Part shown: one piece after another, positions 27,899 through 37,225 of the stretch
Position numbering within the stretch: the first letter of the stretch is position 1
Layout: the number at the start of each line of letters is the position of its first letter
NCBI RefSeq assembly: GCF_946887195.1
Contig: NZ_CAMPKE010000004.1
Location: forward strand, 62,001 to 126,000
From: an uncultured Halomonas sp.
GTDB taxonomy: Bacteria > Pseudomonadota > Gammaproteobacteria > Pseudomonadales > Halomonadaceae
Length of the DNA stretch: 64,000 nucleotides
Direction of reading: 5' to 3'
The notes under the pieces: model-generated
Databases searched by the model: none
Told to the model about the DNA's origin: nothing
The model's input: only the letters and a program-made list of their open reading frames with translations
Program-made: the position numbers and the translations under genes

Positions 27899-27930
27899 CA
27901 TGCCGCGCCGGAATGACCGGTCGCGGCATG
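27899..27930 (-). terminator. Hairpin terminator downstream of the 24-residue peptide gene
   Basis: CATGCCGCG (27899-27907) pairs with CGCGGCATG (27922-27930), with inner CCGG/CCGG pairing and one bulge. A short T-rich stretch (CTCTTTC) follows on the minus strand. It lies ten bases beyond the peptide stop. Confidence 0.65.
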
Positions 27931-27939
27931 TGCGTTGGA

Positions 27940-28014
27940 TCAGACCAAACCCAGGAAGCTGAGAATGATCAAGACGATGACGATCAAACCGACGAGATAG
28001 ATGATGTTTCTCAT
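27940..28014 (-). CDS. 24-residue single-helix membrane peptide
   Basis: Encodes MRNIIYLVGLIVIVLIIL plus SFLGLV and a TGA stop. An excellent ribosome-binding site (AAGGAGAG, five to six bases before ATG) and a downstream hairpin make it a believable stand-alone gene. It is a single hydrophobic helix with a basic residue at the N terminus, so N-in topology is expected. Very short proteins of this style occur next to stress genes in other proteobacteria, but I do not know a function. It has its own 130-base upstream region. Confidence 0.75.
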   Translation of the reverse strand: MRNIIYLVGLIVIVLIILSFLGLV

Positions 28015-28147
28015 TAGACTCTCCTTGTGCCAGTGAGCAGGCATCACACAACGTCGTGCGTAACCTGTATCAGTTATAGACCTTTTTTGCATAAAAGGCT
28101 CATATACCGCACAGCCGCCACTAAGGCACACCCACATCGCCGATTCG

Positions 28148-28888
28148 CTAGAGCGCCTGCTTGGCGGGACGAATGATCAATTCGTTGACATCCACGTCAC
28201 TGGGTTGCTCGATGGCGAACACCACGGCACGGGCGATGGCATCGGCATCGATGGCATCCGCGTAAAGCTCATTGACGCCCTTGGCCGTTTCATCGTCGGT
28301 AATGGTCGAGGTCAGTTCAGTGGCCACCGCGCCGGGTGAAACGTTGGTCGAGCGAATCTCACCGCCGGACTCCTGGCGCAGACCCTCCGAAAGCGCCCTG
28401 ACGGCGAACTTGGTAGCGCAGTAGATCGCCGAGCCGGGAAACACCACATGGCCGGCAACGGACGATAGATTGATCACGTGGCCCGATTTCTGCTCGCGCA
28501 TCGTCGGCAGCACCGCGGCAATGCCGTAGAGCACGCCCTTGATATTGACGTCGACCATCGTTTCCCACTCGTCGACCTTGAGCTGATCCAGCGGCGATAG
28601 CGGCATCAAGCCGGCGTTGTTGACCAATACGTCGATACGCCCGTAGGTGTCGCGCGTGGCAGCGGCCAGCGCCTCCATCTGCGCTCTGTCGGTCACATCG
28701 ACCACCCGGTAGGCAGCGGTGCCGCCGTCTTTCTCGATCTCCGAGACCAGTGCCTCGAGGCGTTCCTCGCGTCGCGCGGCGAGCATCAACTTGGCGCCAC
28801 TTGCGGCGAGACGACGAGCGGTTGCTTCGCCCAGCCCGCTGCTGGCGCCGGTGATAATGACGACCTTGTCCTGAATTCCGTTAGCCAT
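28148..28888 (-). CDS. Short-chain dehydrogenase/reductase (SDR)
   Basis: 246 residues, classical SDR. Nucleotide loop TGASSGLG (13-20), ARREER after the second strand (basic, favouring NADP), VNNAGLMP, and a catalytic Ser in [12 protein letters not shown] followed by YCATK. AAAGGAG lies five bases before the ATG. Close relatives act on varied alcohols or are annotated as serine/3-hydroxy acid dehydrogenases; the substrate is unknown. The DCC and NCS1 genes lie upstream in the same direction but each has its own ribosome-binding site and a gap. Confidence 0.9.
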   Translation of the reverse strand: MANGIQDKVVIITGASSGLGEATARRLAASGAKLMLAARREERLEALVSEIEKDGGTAAYRVVDVTDRAQMEALAAATRDTYGRIDVLVNNAGLMPLSPLDQLKVDEWETMVDVNIKGVLYGIAAVLPTMREQKSGHVINLSSVAGHVVFPGSAIYCATKFAVRALSEGLRQESGGEIRSTNVSPGAVATELTSTITDDETAKGVNELYADAIDADAIARAVVFAIEQPSDVDVNELIIRPAKQAL

Positions 28889-28974
28889 GCTGACTCCTTT
28901 CGCTGCTCCGTTTAGCGTTGCAGTGTCTTCGATGGCTATACGACGAATCGGTTCCAGAGCGTGGCGACCGCCTA

Positions 28975-29376
28975 TCAGAACCGCTCGTTGTCGGGGAGCG
29001 CCAGATTGTTGATCCGGCGTTTGCCGAGCAGTCTGAGTAACCCATTGCGGCAGGCTCGCAACAGGGGATAAAGCACGGCGGACAATCGCCTGGATCGGAA
29101 GATCGCGGCATTGAGGCGATTGAAGACGCCCGAGCGGCTACCGATCAGCGCCAGCGCATGAATGGCGTCGGCACCGTAGTAGAGTTGCTCATCCAGCTTC
29201 AGCACCATGCCTTGGTCGATATCCCATCCCAGCGCGGTGATCTCATCCAGCACCGCGCTGGGCTCGCGCGCGTCGACGATGCGCAGGGTGCCGACCGTTT
29301 CGCGGATTCGTACCATGCGCACGTAGTGTTCACAGAATGGGCATTCGCGGTCGTAGACCAGCACAATATCGGTCAT
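28975..29376 (-). CDS. DCC-family thiol-disulfide oxidoreductase-like protein (DUF393)
   Basis: 133 residues from ATG 29376 with AAGGAAAC upstream. It starts with the family signature DxxCPxC ([12 protein letters not shown], about 7-18), thioredoxin-like in character, and continues with [12 protein letters not shown]. The C-terminal third has basic and hydrophobic residues. Activity of these proteins has not been firmly defined. It is downstream of the NCS1 transporter, 48 bases apart, possibly one transcript. Confidence 0.88.
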   Translation of the reverse strand: MTDIVLVYDRECPFCEHYVRMVRIRETVGTLRIVDAREPSAVLDEITALGWDIDQGMVLKLDEQLYYGADAIHALALIGSRSGVFNRLNAAIFRSRRLSAVLYPLLRACRNGLLRLLGKRRINNLALPDNERF

Positions 29377-29424
29377 GGTTTCCTTGGAATGTCGAGAGCC
29401 GCCGGTCTTCATGGATCGGCAGAT

Positions 29425-30882
29425 TCACAGCGCCGGCTTTGCGGCTTGGGTGGTGCTACGGCCCATCAGCAGGTAATAAAACAGCGCACCGAGGAAAGCA
29501 CCGAGCAGCCACGCATATCCCGACAGGGCGACCAGCGCCGGCACCCAGACCGCGGCGATCGAGAAAATGGCGGCGACACCGAAGGCGATGATCGCCTTGT
29601 GGTTCCAACCCTTGCGGTAGTAGTAAGCACCGTGCGGATCGCTGGAAAACAGCGCCTGTATGTCGATATTGCACCGCTTGACCAAGTAGTAATCGGTCAT
29701 CATCACGCCATAGACCGGCGCGAGAATCGCGCCCAGCGTATTGACGAAACCGGCGATGCCGATCTGGCTGATAACCGCCACCCACAGGCCGCCGATGAAG
29801 AACGCGACGATAGCGGTGATCAGGCCACCCAAGCGAAAATCGATCCTGCTGGGCATCAGATTGGCCAAATCGTAAGCCGGCGGCACGAAGTTGGCGACCA
29901 GGTTGATACCGACGGTGGCCGCGAAGAAGGTGATCGCTGCGACAATGGTCAGCGGCAGATAATCGACCCGATCGACGATATCGGTCGGGTTGACGAGTTG
30001 CTCGCCGAACAGCACCACCGTACCGGCGGTCACGACCAGGGCGATCAGCGAGAAAAACGCCACATTGAGCGGCAGACCGAGGAAATTGCCGATTTTCATC
30101 TCCTTCTCGCTGCGCACGAAACGCGAGAAATCGCCGTAATTGATCACCACGGCAGCGAAGTAGGCGATCATCGTCCCGGTAATCGCGATGAAGGCGGCGA
30201 CCGAGCCACCCGGATAGGAGCCCAGACCACTGAAAATGGTATCGATAGCGGGCAACAGCGCGTCGCCGGCTTGAATCCAGATGATGATGGCCAGCACGAT
30301 CATCACCGCATAGACGAATGGGCCGGCCCAGTTGAGAAAGCGCCGAATCTGCTCGATGCCATGCCAGAACAGTGCGATCTGAAAGGCCCATACGATGATG
30401 AAAGATAGCCAGCCGACGAAGGTCAGCCCCAGAAACTGGCCCCCGCCACTGATGCCGAATAGCGAATTGATCAACAGCGCCAGCGCCGTCGAGGCGAAAT
30501 AGGTCTGCACGCCGTACCAGAAGATCGCGACGATGGCGCGAATCATGGCCGGGAAATTGGCGCCGAATATGCCCATGCTGAGGCGCGCCATGACCGGAAA
30601 GGGAATGCCGTACCTGACGCTTGGCGCGCCGGAAAGATTGACCAGCACCATCACCACGAAGCCGGCCAGAATGATGGCGGCCATTACTGCCCAACCATTC
30701 AGGCCATAATTGAGAAACAGCGACGCCGCCAGGGTATAGCCAAACAGGCTCTGGATGTCGTTGGACCAGACATTGAAGATTTCGAACCATCCCCAGCTAC
30801 GCTTATCGCGTTTGATGGGCGCCAGGTCGTCGTTGTACAGACGCGGGTCGATCCGCTGGATTTCGAGATTCTGGTCCGGCAT
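29425..30882 (-). CDS. NCS1-family nucleobase:cation symporter
   Basis: 485 residues with about twelve membrane helices. N-terminal motif SWGWFEIFNVWSNDIQSLFG and later FGANFPAMIRAIVAIFWYGVQTYFAS are characteristic of NCS1 carriers (allantoin, uracil, hydantoin, cytosine). The C-terminal GVMMTDYYLVKRC is also typical. GGGGAG precedes the ATG. The substrate is probably a purine/pyrimidine base or hydantoin; no matching catabolic genes are adjacent to narrow this. Confidence 0.92.
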   Translation of the reverse strand: MPDQNLEIQRIDPRLYNDDLAPIKRDKRSWGWFEIFNVWSNDIQSLFGYTLAASLFLNYGLNGWAVMAAIILAGFVVMVLVNLSGAPSVRYGIPFPVMARLSMGIFGANFPAMIRAIVAIFWYGVQTYFASTALALLINSLFGISGGGQFLGLTFVGWLSFIIVWAFQIALFWHGIEQIRRFLNWAGPFVYAVMIVLAIIIWIQAGDALLPAIDTIFSGLGSYPGGSVAAFIAITGTMIAYFAAVVINYGDFSRFVRSEKEMKIGNFLGLPLNVAFFSLIALVVTAGTVVLFGEQLVNPTDIVDRVDYLPLTIVAAITFFAATVGINLVANFVPPAYDLANLMPSRIDFRLGGLITAIVAFFIGGLWVAVISQIGIAGFVNTLGAILAPVYGVMMTDYYLVKRCNIDIQALFSSDPHGAYYYRKGWNHKAIIAFGVAAIFSIAAVWVPALVALSGYAWLLGAFLGALFYYLLMGRSTTQAAKPAL

Positions 30883-30954
30883 GGCCTGCTCCCCCTGACT
30901 CTCTACGTCATCGTTATTCTTGTTACAGACAGTTATCGGGAGTATAGGACAAAC

Positions 30955-31353
30955 TTATTTATTCGACGCATCTCGTTTAAGCTCGAAACCCTTGACGATG
31001 ACATATGCAATCAACGCGAAGACGAACACCAGAAGATACATCCAGGCAATGCTCTGCAACGTCTCGATGACGGTTCGATAGATTTCCAGCGTCCAGCGCT
31101 CGGCATTGAGTACCAACAACTCGGTATCTTTTTGTGGCGCGCTGATATAGCGCTCCAGATCGTAGATTCGCACACCGCCTGAAATGCCGACGACGAAGCC
31201 GGCGAAGGTAATATAACGATGCCAGGCACTACTGATATCGTCCTTGATGATACGCCTGAGTATGTTACCGACCGGTTTGTCGAACAGTTTCACCACACCA
31301 GCCGACACCGCCGCTGCGATCACGAATGTCGCCAACAGTAACGTGAAGAACAT
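30955..31353 (-). CDS. Small integral membrane protein, unrecognised
   Basis: 132 residues with hydrophobic segments at about 3-20, 45-62 and 100-122 (TM with FVFALIAYVIVKGFELK). The middle loop (YDLERYISAPQKDTELLVLNAERWTLEIYRT) is amphipathic. AGGAAT lies seven bases before the ATG. I do not recognise a family. It is flanked by the NCS1 carrier downstream and ppiC upstream, all on the minus strand. Confidence 0.7.
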   Translation of the reverse strand: MFFTLLLATFVIAAAVSAGVVKLFDKPVGNILRRIIKDDISSAWHRYITFAGFVVGISGGVRIYDLERYISAPQKDTELLVLNAERWTLEIYRTVIETLQSIAWMYLLVFVFALIAYVIVKGFELKRDASNK

Positions 31354-31450
31354 AAGCGATTCCTATTAGAACTGTATCGCATCGATACCACGACGGCGTG
31401 CTTTTCGCGAGCTTTGCCTGCATGGGCGCTGCTCTTCTGCCAGAAATGCA

Positions 31451-31484
31451 AGAAGCCGCGACGGGGATTCCCATCGCGGCTTCT
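31451..31484 (-). terminator. Hairpin downstream of ppiC
   Basis: AGAAGCCGCGA (31451-31461) and TCGCGGCTTCT (31474-31484) form a perfect 11-bp stem with a 12-base loop, 24 bases after the ppiC stop. Only a short T stretch follows on the minus strand. Confidence 0.7.
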
Positions 31485-31507
31485 CCATGCGGCGGTCAGT
31501 CAATGCA

Positions 31508-31786
31508 TTACGACCGGCTGGTAATTTCCAGCAGGTGATAGCCGAATTGCGTCTTCACCGGGCCATGTACGGTATTCAAGTCGCCGCTGAACACGACCCT
31601 ATCGAACTCCGGCACCATCTGGCCGGGGCCGAACGTGCCCAAATCGCCACCGCTACGACCCGAGGGGCAGGATGAGTGCTGCTTCGCCACCTCGGCGAAA
31701 TCCTTGCCACCTTCGATCTCGGCCTTGAGTTGTTCACACTTCGCTTCGCTATCCACCAGAATATGACGTGCGCTTGCCTGGGTCAT
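31508..31786 (-). CDS. ppiC: Parvulin-type peptidyl-prolyl isomerase PpiC
   Basis: 92 residues from ATG 31786, the size of E. coli PpiC (93 aa). A single parvulin domain: ASARHILVDSEAKCEQL, DFAEVAKQHSSCPSGRSGGDLG, FGPGQMVPEFDRVVF and VKTQFGYHLLEI. It has no signal peptide, so it is cytoplasmic. AGGAAG precedes the start; the longer open frame upstream is not conserved. It catalyses cis/trans isomerisation of prolyl bonds. Confidence 0.95.
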   Translation of the reverse strand: MTQASARHILVDSEAKCEQLKAEIEGGKDFAEVAKQHSSCPSGRSGGDLGTFGPGQMVPEFDRVVFSGDLNTVHGPVKTQFGYHLLEITSRS

Positions 31787-31944
31787 CGTGTGGCTTCCTG
31801 TGTTCGTGAAAGAGACTGCGAATCCTGACGGCGCGGTGACGTTCTGGCAAGTGTTCTCTGCGCTCACACTTAGGCAATGCCGCAGTGTCGGTCCTGCTAG
31901 CAATCTGGCACGATTGATCTCCCACGTAGCGGAGACCGACCGAT

Positions 31945-32565
31945 ATGCTCGACCTGACCCAAACGCCGATTACCCTGGCGCTGCTCATCGTCAATGTCGT
32001 TGTCAGTCTCTATGTTCTGTTTCGCCGGCCCCAGCTACTCGGCCGTCTGGCCTTTCGCCCCGAGCGGATTCTGCGTCACGGTGAGATTTATCGCCTGATC
32101 ACAGCCGGGTTCGTGCATGTCGACGGCACGCATCTGTTGCTCAACATGCTCACGCTGTACTTCTTCGGTCCGCTAATGGAGTACGTGCTCGGCCCGATCG
32201 GCTACTTGATTCTGTATTTCGGCTCCGAACTCGCCGCGCATGCGCTATCGCTCGCCATCCAGCGCGGCAATGCCCGCTACTCGGCAGTTGGCGCCTCCGG
32301 CGCGATCACCGGCGTGCTGTTCGCCTTCTGTCTTTATGCACCCTTCGAAATGCTCTATCTGTTCTTCGCGATTCCCATCCCGGCGATCGTCTTCGCCATC
32401 GGCTTCGTGGCGATTTCGATGGTCGCGATGAAGAATCGCGGAGCGAATAAGGTCGGCGGACTGGCGCACGAGGCGCACCTGGGTGGAGCGATTGGCGGGG
32501 TGGTGATTACGATACTGCTCGATCCGGCGGCATTGACGAGGTTCTTGAGCCAGCTCGGGGCATGA
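31945..32565 (+). CDS. Rhomboid-family intramembrane serine protease
   Basis: 206 residues with six membrane helices. Conserved rhomboid features are HVDGTHLLLNMLTLYFFG in the first periplasmic loop/helix 2 region, the nucleophile Ser in AVGASGAITG, and the His partner in AHEAHLGGAIGG. GGAG lies a little upstream of the ATG. It cleaves membrane-embedded substrates in relatives; the target is unknown. It is divergent from ppiC and is followed by the hsp20 heat-shock promoter. Confidence 0.92.
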   Translation: MLDLTQTPITLALLIVNVVVSLYVLFRRPQLLGRLAFRPERILRHGEIYRLITAGFVHVDGTHLLLNMLTLYFFGPLMEYVLGPIGYLILYFGSELAAHALSLAIQRGNARYSAVGASGAITGVLFAFCLYAPFEMLYLFFAIPIPAIVFAIGFVAISMVAMKNRGANKVGGLAHEAHLGGAIGGVVITILLDPAALTRFLSQLGA

Positions 32566-32630
32566 CGAGACGAGTCGGACGCAGCTCGTTCAAGCCAATC
32601 GAAAAAAAACATTTTTTTACGAAACAGCCT

Positions 32631-32656
32631 ATTGAAGCCGTTGCCGTCGACCCCAT
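32631..32656 (+). promoter_or_regulatory. Sigma-32-type heat-shock promoter of hsp20
   Basis: ATTGAA (32631-32636), a 14-base spacer, then CCCCAT (32651-32656, extended CCCCATTT). This closely fits the RpoH consensus CTTGAA-N13/17-CCCCAT. It lies about 100 bases upstream of the hsp20 ATG, leaving a leader long enough for an RNA thermometer. Confidence 0.85.
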
Positions 32657-32671
32657 TTTCTGAATCGCCAC

Positions 32672-32750
32672 AAGGCAACGCCTTCGGAGCAGGATGCCGC
32701 CAAGCGGATCTCGCAGAAGAAGGCAATAACTTCGCTAACCATTAGGGAGT
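32672..32750 (+). promoter_or_regulatory. ROSE-like RNA thermometer in the hsp20 leader
   Basis: The last hairpin pairs 32729-32738 with 32742-32750: ACUUC(G)CUAA, loop CCA, UUAGGGAGU. It buries the whole Shine-Dalgarno AGGGAG, with one bulged G (32734) and a U-G pair. The anti-SD strand contains UCGCU (32732-32736), matching the UYGCU signature of ROSE elements. An upstream 5-bp hairpin (AAGGC AAC GCCUU, 32672-32684) fits the multi-stem layout. Such leaders open at heat-shock temperature and release translation of small heat-shock genes. Confidence 0.75.
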
Positions 32751-32757
32751 ACAGACA

Positions 32758-33273
32758 ATGAACACCGCATTCTCACTGGAACCGCTCTTCCGTCATTCGA
32801 TCGGCTTCGATCGCTTCAATGATCTGTTCGAGCGTGCTTTCGAAGGTAATGCCACCACCACCTTCCCGCCGTACAACGTCGAGAAGCACGGTGAAAATGA
32901 GTACCGGATCGTGCTGGCCGTGGCCGGCTTCGCCGAGCAGGATCTCAATCTTCAGCTCGAAGGCGGCGTGTTGATCGTCTCCGGTGCCAAGCCTGAGGCT
33001 AGCCAGGATGCCAAGGTACGCTATATGCACCAGGGCATTGCCCAGCGCTCATTCAAGCTGACCTATCGGCTCGAGGACCATATCGAGGTTCAGGGGGCTC
33101 GCTTGGAAAGCGGCCTGCTGATCGTAGACCTGTTGCGCGTCATTCCCGAGGCGGAAAAACCGCGTCAGATCGCAATTACCTCGTCCGCGCAGAAAGATAC
33201 GCAGGTAAGGCAGCTCGAAGCCTCGAAAGCGGCATCGATGAATGAGCCGGCGCAGACGAAAACGTCTGTCTAA
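32758..33273 (+). CDS. Small heat-shock protein Hsp20 (IbpA-like)
   Basis: 171 residues. ATP-independent holdase chaperone. Alpha-crystallin domain about 38-130: FPPYNVEKHGENEYRIVLAVAGF, DLNLQLEGGVLIVSGAK, and QRSFKLTYRLEDHIEVQGARLESGLLIVDL. The N terminus MNTAFSLEPLFRHSIGFDRF is very like IbpA/B. The IxI-like tail is less clear, and a polar extension of about 30 residues follows. It is controlled by a sigma-32-type promoter and a ROSE-like leader, and ends in a strong terminator. Monocistronic. Confidence 0.95.
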   Translation: MNTAFSLEPLFRHSIGFDRFNDLFERAFEGNATTTFPPYNVEKHGENEYRIVLAVAGFAEQDLNLQLEGGVLIVSGAKPEASQDAKVRYMHQGIAQRSFKLTYRLEDHIEVQGARLESGLLIVDLLRVIPEAEKPRQIAITSSAQKDTQVRQLEASKAASMNEPAQTKTSV

Positions 33274-33289
33274 GCTTCCAGTAGACCAT

Positions 33290-33319
33290 AGGCCCCGCTT
33301 CGGCGGGGCCTCGCTTTTT
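33290..33319 (+). terminator. Terminator of hsp20
   Basis: AGGCCCCGC, tetraloop TTCG, GCGGGGCCT, then TCGC and five T (33315-33319). A strong intrinsic terminator 17 bases after the hsp20 stop. Confidence 0.92.
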
Positions 33320-33333
33320 GCGCTCGATGTCGA

Positions 33334-35703
33334 CTAGAACAGCCCCAGTTGGCGGTCGATCAATGTCTCGAAATCGTCCCCGACGAACGGAAGGATCGCA
33401 TCGGCCACCGGCTGTAGCTGACGGGTCAGGTAGTGGTCGTAATCGATGGCCGAACGGCGCGTTTCCAGCGGCTCCGGCCCCGCCAGCGTAATCACGTAGC
33501 TTATCCAGCCGCCGTTCTGATACTGGCGTGGCCGTCCCAGTTGGGTATTGTACTCATCGGCGAGACGCGCGGCACGCACGTGAGGCGGCACATTGCGCTG
33601 GTAATCATTGAGCTTGCGGCGTAGCCGCTTGCGGTAGATCAACCGGTCATCAAACTCTCCGGCAAGCGTACGCTGCACATAATCGCGCACGAAGTCGCGG
33701 TGAGGTTCATTCAGGAAGATGCGCCGGTAGAGTTCTTGCTGAAAGACCTTGGCCAGCGGCGACCAGTCGGCACGCACCGTTTCCAAGCCCTTGAACACCA
33801 GCCGCTCGCTGCCGTCGGCATCGATCACCAGCCCGGCATAGCGCTTCTTGCTGCCCTCTTCCGCGCCACGGATGGTGGGCATCAGAAAGCGCCGGAAGTG
33901 AGTCTCGAATTGCAACTCCAGTGCGCTCTCCAGGCGGTATTCCCGCTCGAGGCGTTCATGCCACCAGGCATTGACGTGCGCCACCAGCCGCCGACCGATC
34001 GCTGCGGCCTCGCCCTCATCATGCGCCCGCCCCAACCAGACGAAGGTGGAGTCGGTATCACCGTAGATAACGGTATAACCTTCGGCCTCTATCAACTCGC
34101 GGGTGCGGCGCATGATCTCGTGGCCGCGCAGGGTGATCGAAGACGACAGGCGCGGATCGAAGAAGCGGCAACCCCGCGCACCCAGCACACCGTAGAAGGA
34201 GTTCATGATGATCTTCAACGCCTGGGAGAGCGGCGCGTTGCCCTCGCGCTTGGCAGCCTCGCGGCCCTGCCACACCCGCGCCACCATATCGGGCAACGCA
34301 TGACATGTGCGCGAAAAGCGCGCCCCACGGAAGCCGGGCACCGTATCGTCCTCGGGCTCGCCCAATCCTTGTGCCAGCCCTACCGGATCGATCAGGAAAG
34401 TGCGGATGATCGAGGGATAAAGACTCTTGAAGTCCAGCACCAGCACCGAATCGTAGAGACCAGGGCGTGAATCCATCACGAAGCCGCCGGGGCTGTTCTC
34501 GCCACGCTGCTCGCCCAGGCTGGGGGCAACGAAGCCGAGCCGGTGCATGCGGGGCAGGTAGAGATGCGAGAACGCCGCCACCGAACCGCCGCTGCGGTCG
34601 GCGGGCAGGCCGGTGACGGTGGCGCGCTCGAGCAGGAAGTCGATCAACTCGGTGTGGGCGAAGATCCGCGTGACCAGCTCGCAGTCCTTGAGGTTGTAGC
34701 GAGCCAGGGCCGGCTTGTCCTCGGCGAACATGCGGTTGATGTCGTCCATGCGCTGGTAGGGATTATCGATCGCCTTGCCCTCGCCCAGCAGCGTCTGGGC
34801 GACGTTCTCCAGGCTGAACGAGGGGAAACTCCAGGTCGCCGAGCGCAGCGACTCGATACCGTCGATGATCAACCGCCCGGGTGCGGAGGCGAAGAAGTGG
34901 TTGGGATTGCTGCCGTGGGCGCGCCAGTCCATCGGCTCGCCACCGCGCCCCAGCCGTAGCGGCACGCCCAATCGCTCGGCGTGGCGCTGCAACACGCGCA
35001 GATCGAACTGCACCAGGTTCCAGCCGATGATGGCGTCCGGATCGTGCCGCGCGATCCACTCGTTGAGGGATGCCAGCAGCGCCTCGCGACTATCGCGATA
35101 CTCAAGGGAAAAATCGAGGGGAGGATCGGCCTCGCCATCCTCATCACTGGCCGGCCCCAGCATATAGACCTGGCGCCCGCCGCAGCCTTCCAAGGCGATG
35201 GAGTATAAATCGCCGCGCTCGCTGGTCTCGATATCCAGCGAGACCAGCCTGAGCCGTGGGCGATAGTCCGGCGCGGGTCTTAGCTGCGCATCGACCCGCG
35301 TGCCATCCGCCGTCTCCCGCCCGGTGAAGGCCACCGGCGCGGTGATGAAACGCTCCATCAGGTAGCGCTCCGCCGGACGCACATCGGCTTCATAAACATC
35401 GACGCCCGCATCGATCAGGCGCCGTGTCAGGTTGACCAACTGGCGATACTGCCGGCAATAGAGCCCCGTTACCGGGCGATGGTGGAAATCGCAGAGATCA
35501 AGCTCACGCAGTTCGATATCGCGCTCGTCTTTCAGCACCGCTTCGGCGGATTCGCGTTGCACTGCGGGGATGAACGCCACCGATGGCTGCACCGGCAGGC
35601 GCACGTAGCGTGGGCCGGCGTCGGTCGCCAGCCAGAACGACACATCAATGCCTGCGGGCGTATCGCGCCAGTGGCGGGTCAGGACGAAGCCTTGCTGATA
35701 CAC
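33334..35703 (-). CDS. polB: DNA polymerase II
   Basis: 789 residues from GTG 35703 (E. coli PolB is 783 aa and begins at the same [11 protein letters not shown] position). Family B polymerase with proofreading, used in restart and translesion synthesis. Exonuclease motif [11 protein letters not shown]; polymerase motif [18 protein letters not shown]; motif [12 protein letters not shown]. In E. coli polB is under LexA control; I see no clear LexA box here, but a small palindrome ATACCgGGTAT lies 36-46 bases upstream of the start (35739-35749). The open frame to 35793 adds a non-homologous N terminus. Confidence 0.95.
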   Translation of the reverse strand: MYQQGFVLTRHWRDTPAGIDVSFWLATDAGPRYVRLPVQPSVAFIPAVQRESAEAVLKDERDIELRELDLCDFHHRPVTGLYCRQYRQLVNLTRRLIDAGVDVYEADVRPAERYLMERFITAPVAFTGRETADGTRVDAQLRPAPDYRPRLRLVSLDIETSERGDLYSIALEGCGGRQVYMLGPASDEDGEADPPLDFSLEYRDSREALLASLNEWIARHDPDAIIGWNLVQFDLRVLQRHAERLGVPLRLGRGGEPMDWRAHGSNPNHFFASAPGRLIIDGIESLRSATWSFPSFSLENVAQTLLGEGKAIDNPYQRMDDINRMFAEDKPALARYNLKDCELVTRIFAHTELIDFLLERATVTGLPADRSGGSVAAFSHLYLPRMHRLGFVAPSLGEQRGENSPGGFVMDSRPGLYDSVLVLDFKSLYPSIIRTFLIDPVGLAQGLGEPEDDTVPGFRGARFSRTCHALPDMVARVWQGREAAKREGNAPLSQALKIIMNSFYGVLGARGCRFFDPRLSSSITLRGHEIMRRTRELIEAEGYTVIYGDTDSTFVWLGRAHDEGEAAAIGRRLVAHVNAWWHERLEREYRLESALELQFETHFRRFLMPTIRGAEEGSKKRYAGLVIDADGSERLVFKGLETVRADWSPLAKVFQQELYRRIFLNEPHRDFVRDYVQRTLAGEFDDRLIYRKRLRRKLNDYQRNVPPHVRAARLADEYNTQLGRPRQYQNGGWISYVITLAGPEPLETRRSAIDYDHYLTRQLQPVADAILPFVGDDFETLIDRQLGLF

Positions 35704-36019
35704 GGTAGTCTTCGATTGGAGGAACTGGCAAAACAATGATACCGGGTATGAAAGAGCTTGTCGTAAAAAGGAACCCAGGCAACGGAATTTCACGGCCGCT
35801 CACGGCTGGCGGCGTCACATCATGGCCATGCGACGACACGTCTTTGCATCGATAGCGAAAAAGACTTGAGCCTTGTTCCCGTCTTGGCCATTATCGCGCC
35901 CTCTTGCCGGGTTCCTGGGCCGGGCGAGACCAGAATCAGTGGCATCGGGCTTGGGATGATTCCGTTGCTCACTACCGATAGACTCGACCATTGAGAATTA
36001 CCGATCTGGAGGCGAACGC
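35704..36019. other. Divergent intergenic region polB / carboxynorspermidine dehydrogenase
   Basis: 316 bases with no supported gene. It holds the palindrome ATACCgGGTAT (35739-35749) near the polB start, and the ribosome-binding site GGAGG seven bases before 36020. No consensus promoter or LexA site was recognised by eye. Confidence 0.5.
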
Positions 36020-37219
36020 ATGAGCAAGGCCTTGATTATTGGTGCCGGCGGCGTCGGCGGTGTCGTGACTCACAAGTGTGCGCAGCACCCCGAGGTGTTC
36101 CACGAAATCTGCCTGGCCAGTCGCAACGAAGCGAAGTGCAAGGCGATCGCCGATCAACTGGATCGCCCCATCCAGACCGCGCAGGTCGACGCCGACGACG
36201 TCGAGGCGCTGGTGGCGCTGATCGAGTCGTTCAAGCCGGATGTGCTGATCCACGTGGCCCTACCCTATCAGGACCTGACCATCATGGAAGCCTGTCTGCG
36301 TACCGGCGTGCCCTACCTGGACACCGCCAACTACGAGCATCCGGACGAGGCCAAGTTCGAGTACAAGGAGCAGTGGGCGTTCCAGGAGCGCTTCGCCAAG
36401 GCGGGCAACATGGCCACGCTGGGCTGCGGCTTCGATCCCGGCATGACCAACATCTACTGCGCCTATGGCCAGAAGAACCTGTTCGACGAGATCCATCGCA
36501 TCGACATCCTGGATGCCAACGGCGGCGATCACGGCTATCCGTTCGCCACCAACTTCAACCCGGAGATCAACATTCGCGAGATCACCGCGAACGGCCGCTA
36601 CTGGGAAAAAGGCGAGTGGAAGGAGACCGCGCCGCTGGCCGAGAAGCGCAAATTCGACTTCGACGGCATCGGCGAGAAGGACATCTACCTGCTCTACCAC
36701 GAGGAGCTCGAATCGCTGACCCGGAACATCAAGGGACTTGAGCGCATCCGCTTCTGGATGACCTTCTCCGAGAAGTACATCACCCACCTGAAGGTGTTGG
36801 AAAACGTCGGCATGACCCGCATCGAGCCGATCGAGGTCGAGGGCTGCAAGATTTCTCCGCTGCAGTTCCTCAAGTCGGTACTGCCCGACCCGGCCTCGCT
36901 CGGCCCACGCACCAAAGGCAAGACCAACATCGGCGCGATTCTCGATGGCATCAAGGACGGCAAGCGGCGCAAGGTGCACATCTACAACATCTGCGATCAC
37001 GAGGCGAGCTATCGGGAGGTCCAGTCCCAGGCGATCTCCTACACTACCGGCGTGCCCGCCGTGACCGGCGCCATGCTGATGCTCCAGGGTATCTGGAAGG
37101 GTGACGGCGTGTTCAATGTCGAGCAGCTCGACCCCAATCCGTTCATGGAGCGCATCGGCGACATGGGCCTGCCGTGGCAGGTGGTCGAGCTCGACCCCGA
37201 CGACGACCCGCTGGCGTGA
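36020..37219 (+). CDS. Carboxynorspermidine synthase (saccharopine dehydrogenase-like)
   Basis: 399 residues. It joins diaminopropane or putrescine to aspartate semialdehyde by NADPH-dependent reductive condensation, giving carboxynorspermidine or carboxyspermidine. Rossmann loop GAGGVGGVVTHKCAQ at the N terminus, then YLDTANYEHPDEAKFEY and LGCGFDPGMTNIYCAYGQK, and the second domain with VPAVTGAMLMLQGIW. GGAGG precedes the ATG. nspC follows after six bases, the same pair as in Vibrio, which fixes the assignment. This is the SAM-independent route to spermidine or norspermidine. Confidence 0.93.
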   Translation: MSKALIIGAGGVGGVVTHKCAQHPEVFHEICLASRNEAKCKAIADQLDRPIQTAQVDADDVEALVALIESFKPDVLIHVALPYQDLTIMEACLRTGVPYLDTANYEHPDEAKFEYKEQWAFQERFAKAGNMATLGCGFDPGMTNIYCAYGQKNLFDEIHRIDILDANGGDHGYPFATNFNPEINIREITANGRYWEKGEWKETAPLAEKRKFDFDGIGEKDIYLLYHEELESLTRNIKGLERIRFWMTFSEKYITHLKVLENVGMTRIEPIEVEGCKISPLQFLKSVLPDPASLGPRTKGKTNIGAILDGIKDGKRRKVHIYNICDHEASYREVQSQAISYTTGVPAVTGAMLMLQGIWKGDGVFNVEQLDPNPFMERIGDMGLPWQVVELDPDDDPLA

Positions 37220-37225
37220 TCCACG

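Noticed and set aside
32602..32619. A8-C-A-T7 stretch between rhomboid and hsp20
   Set aside because: Considered as a terminator, but it is an AT-only hairpin with no GC stem; I treat it as background or UP-element-like DNA.
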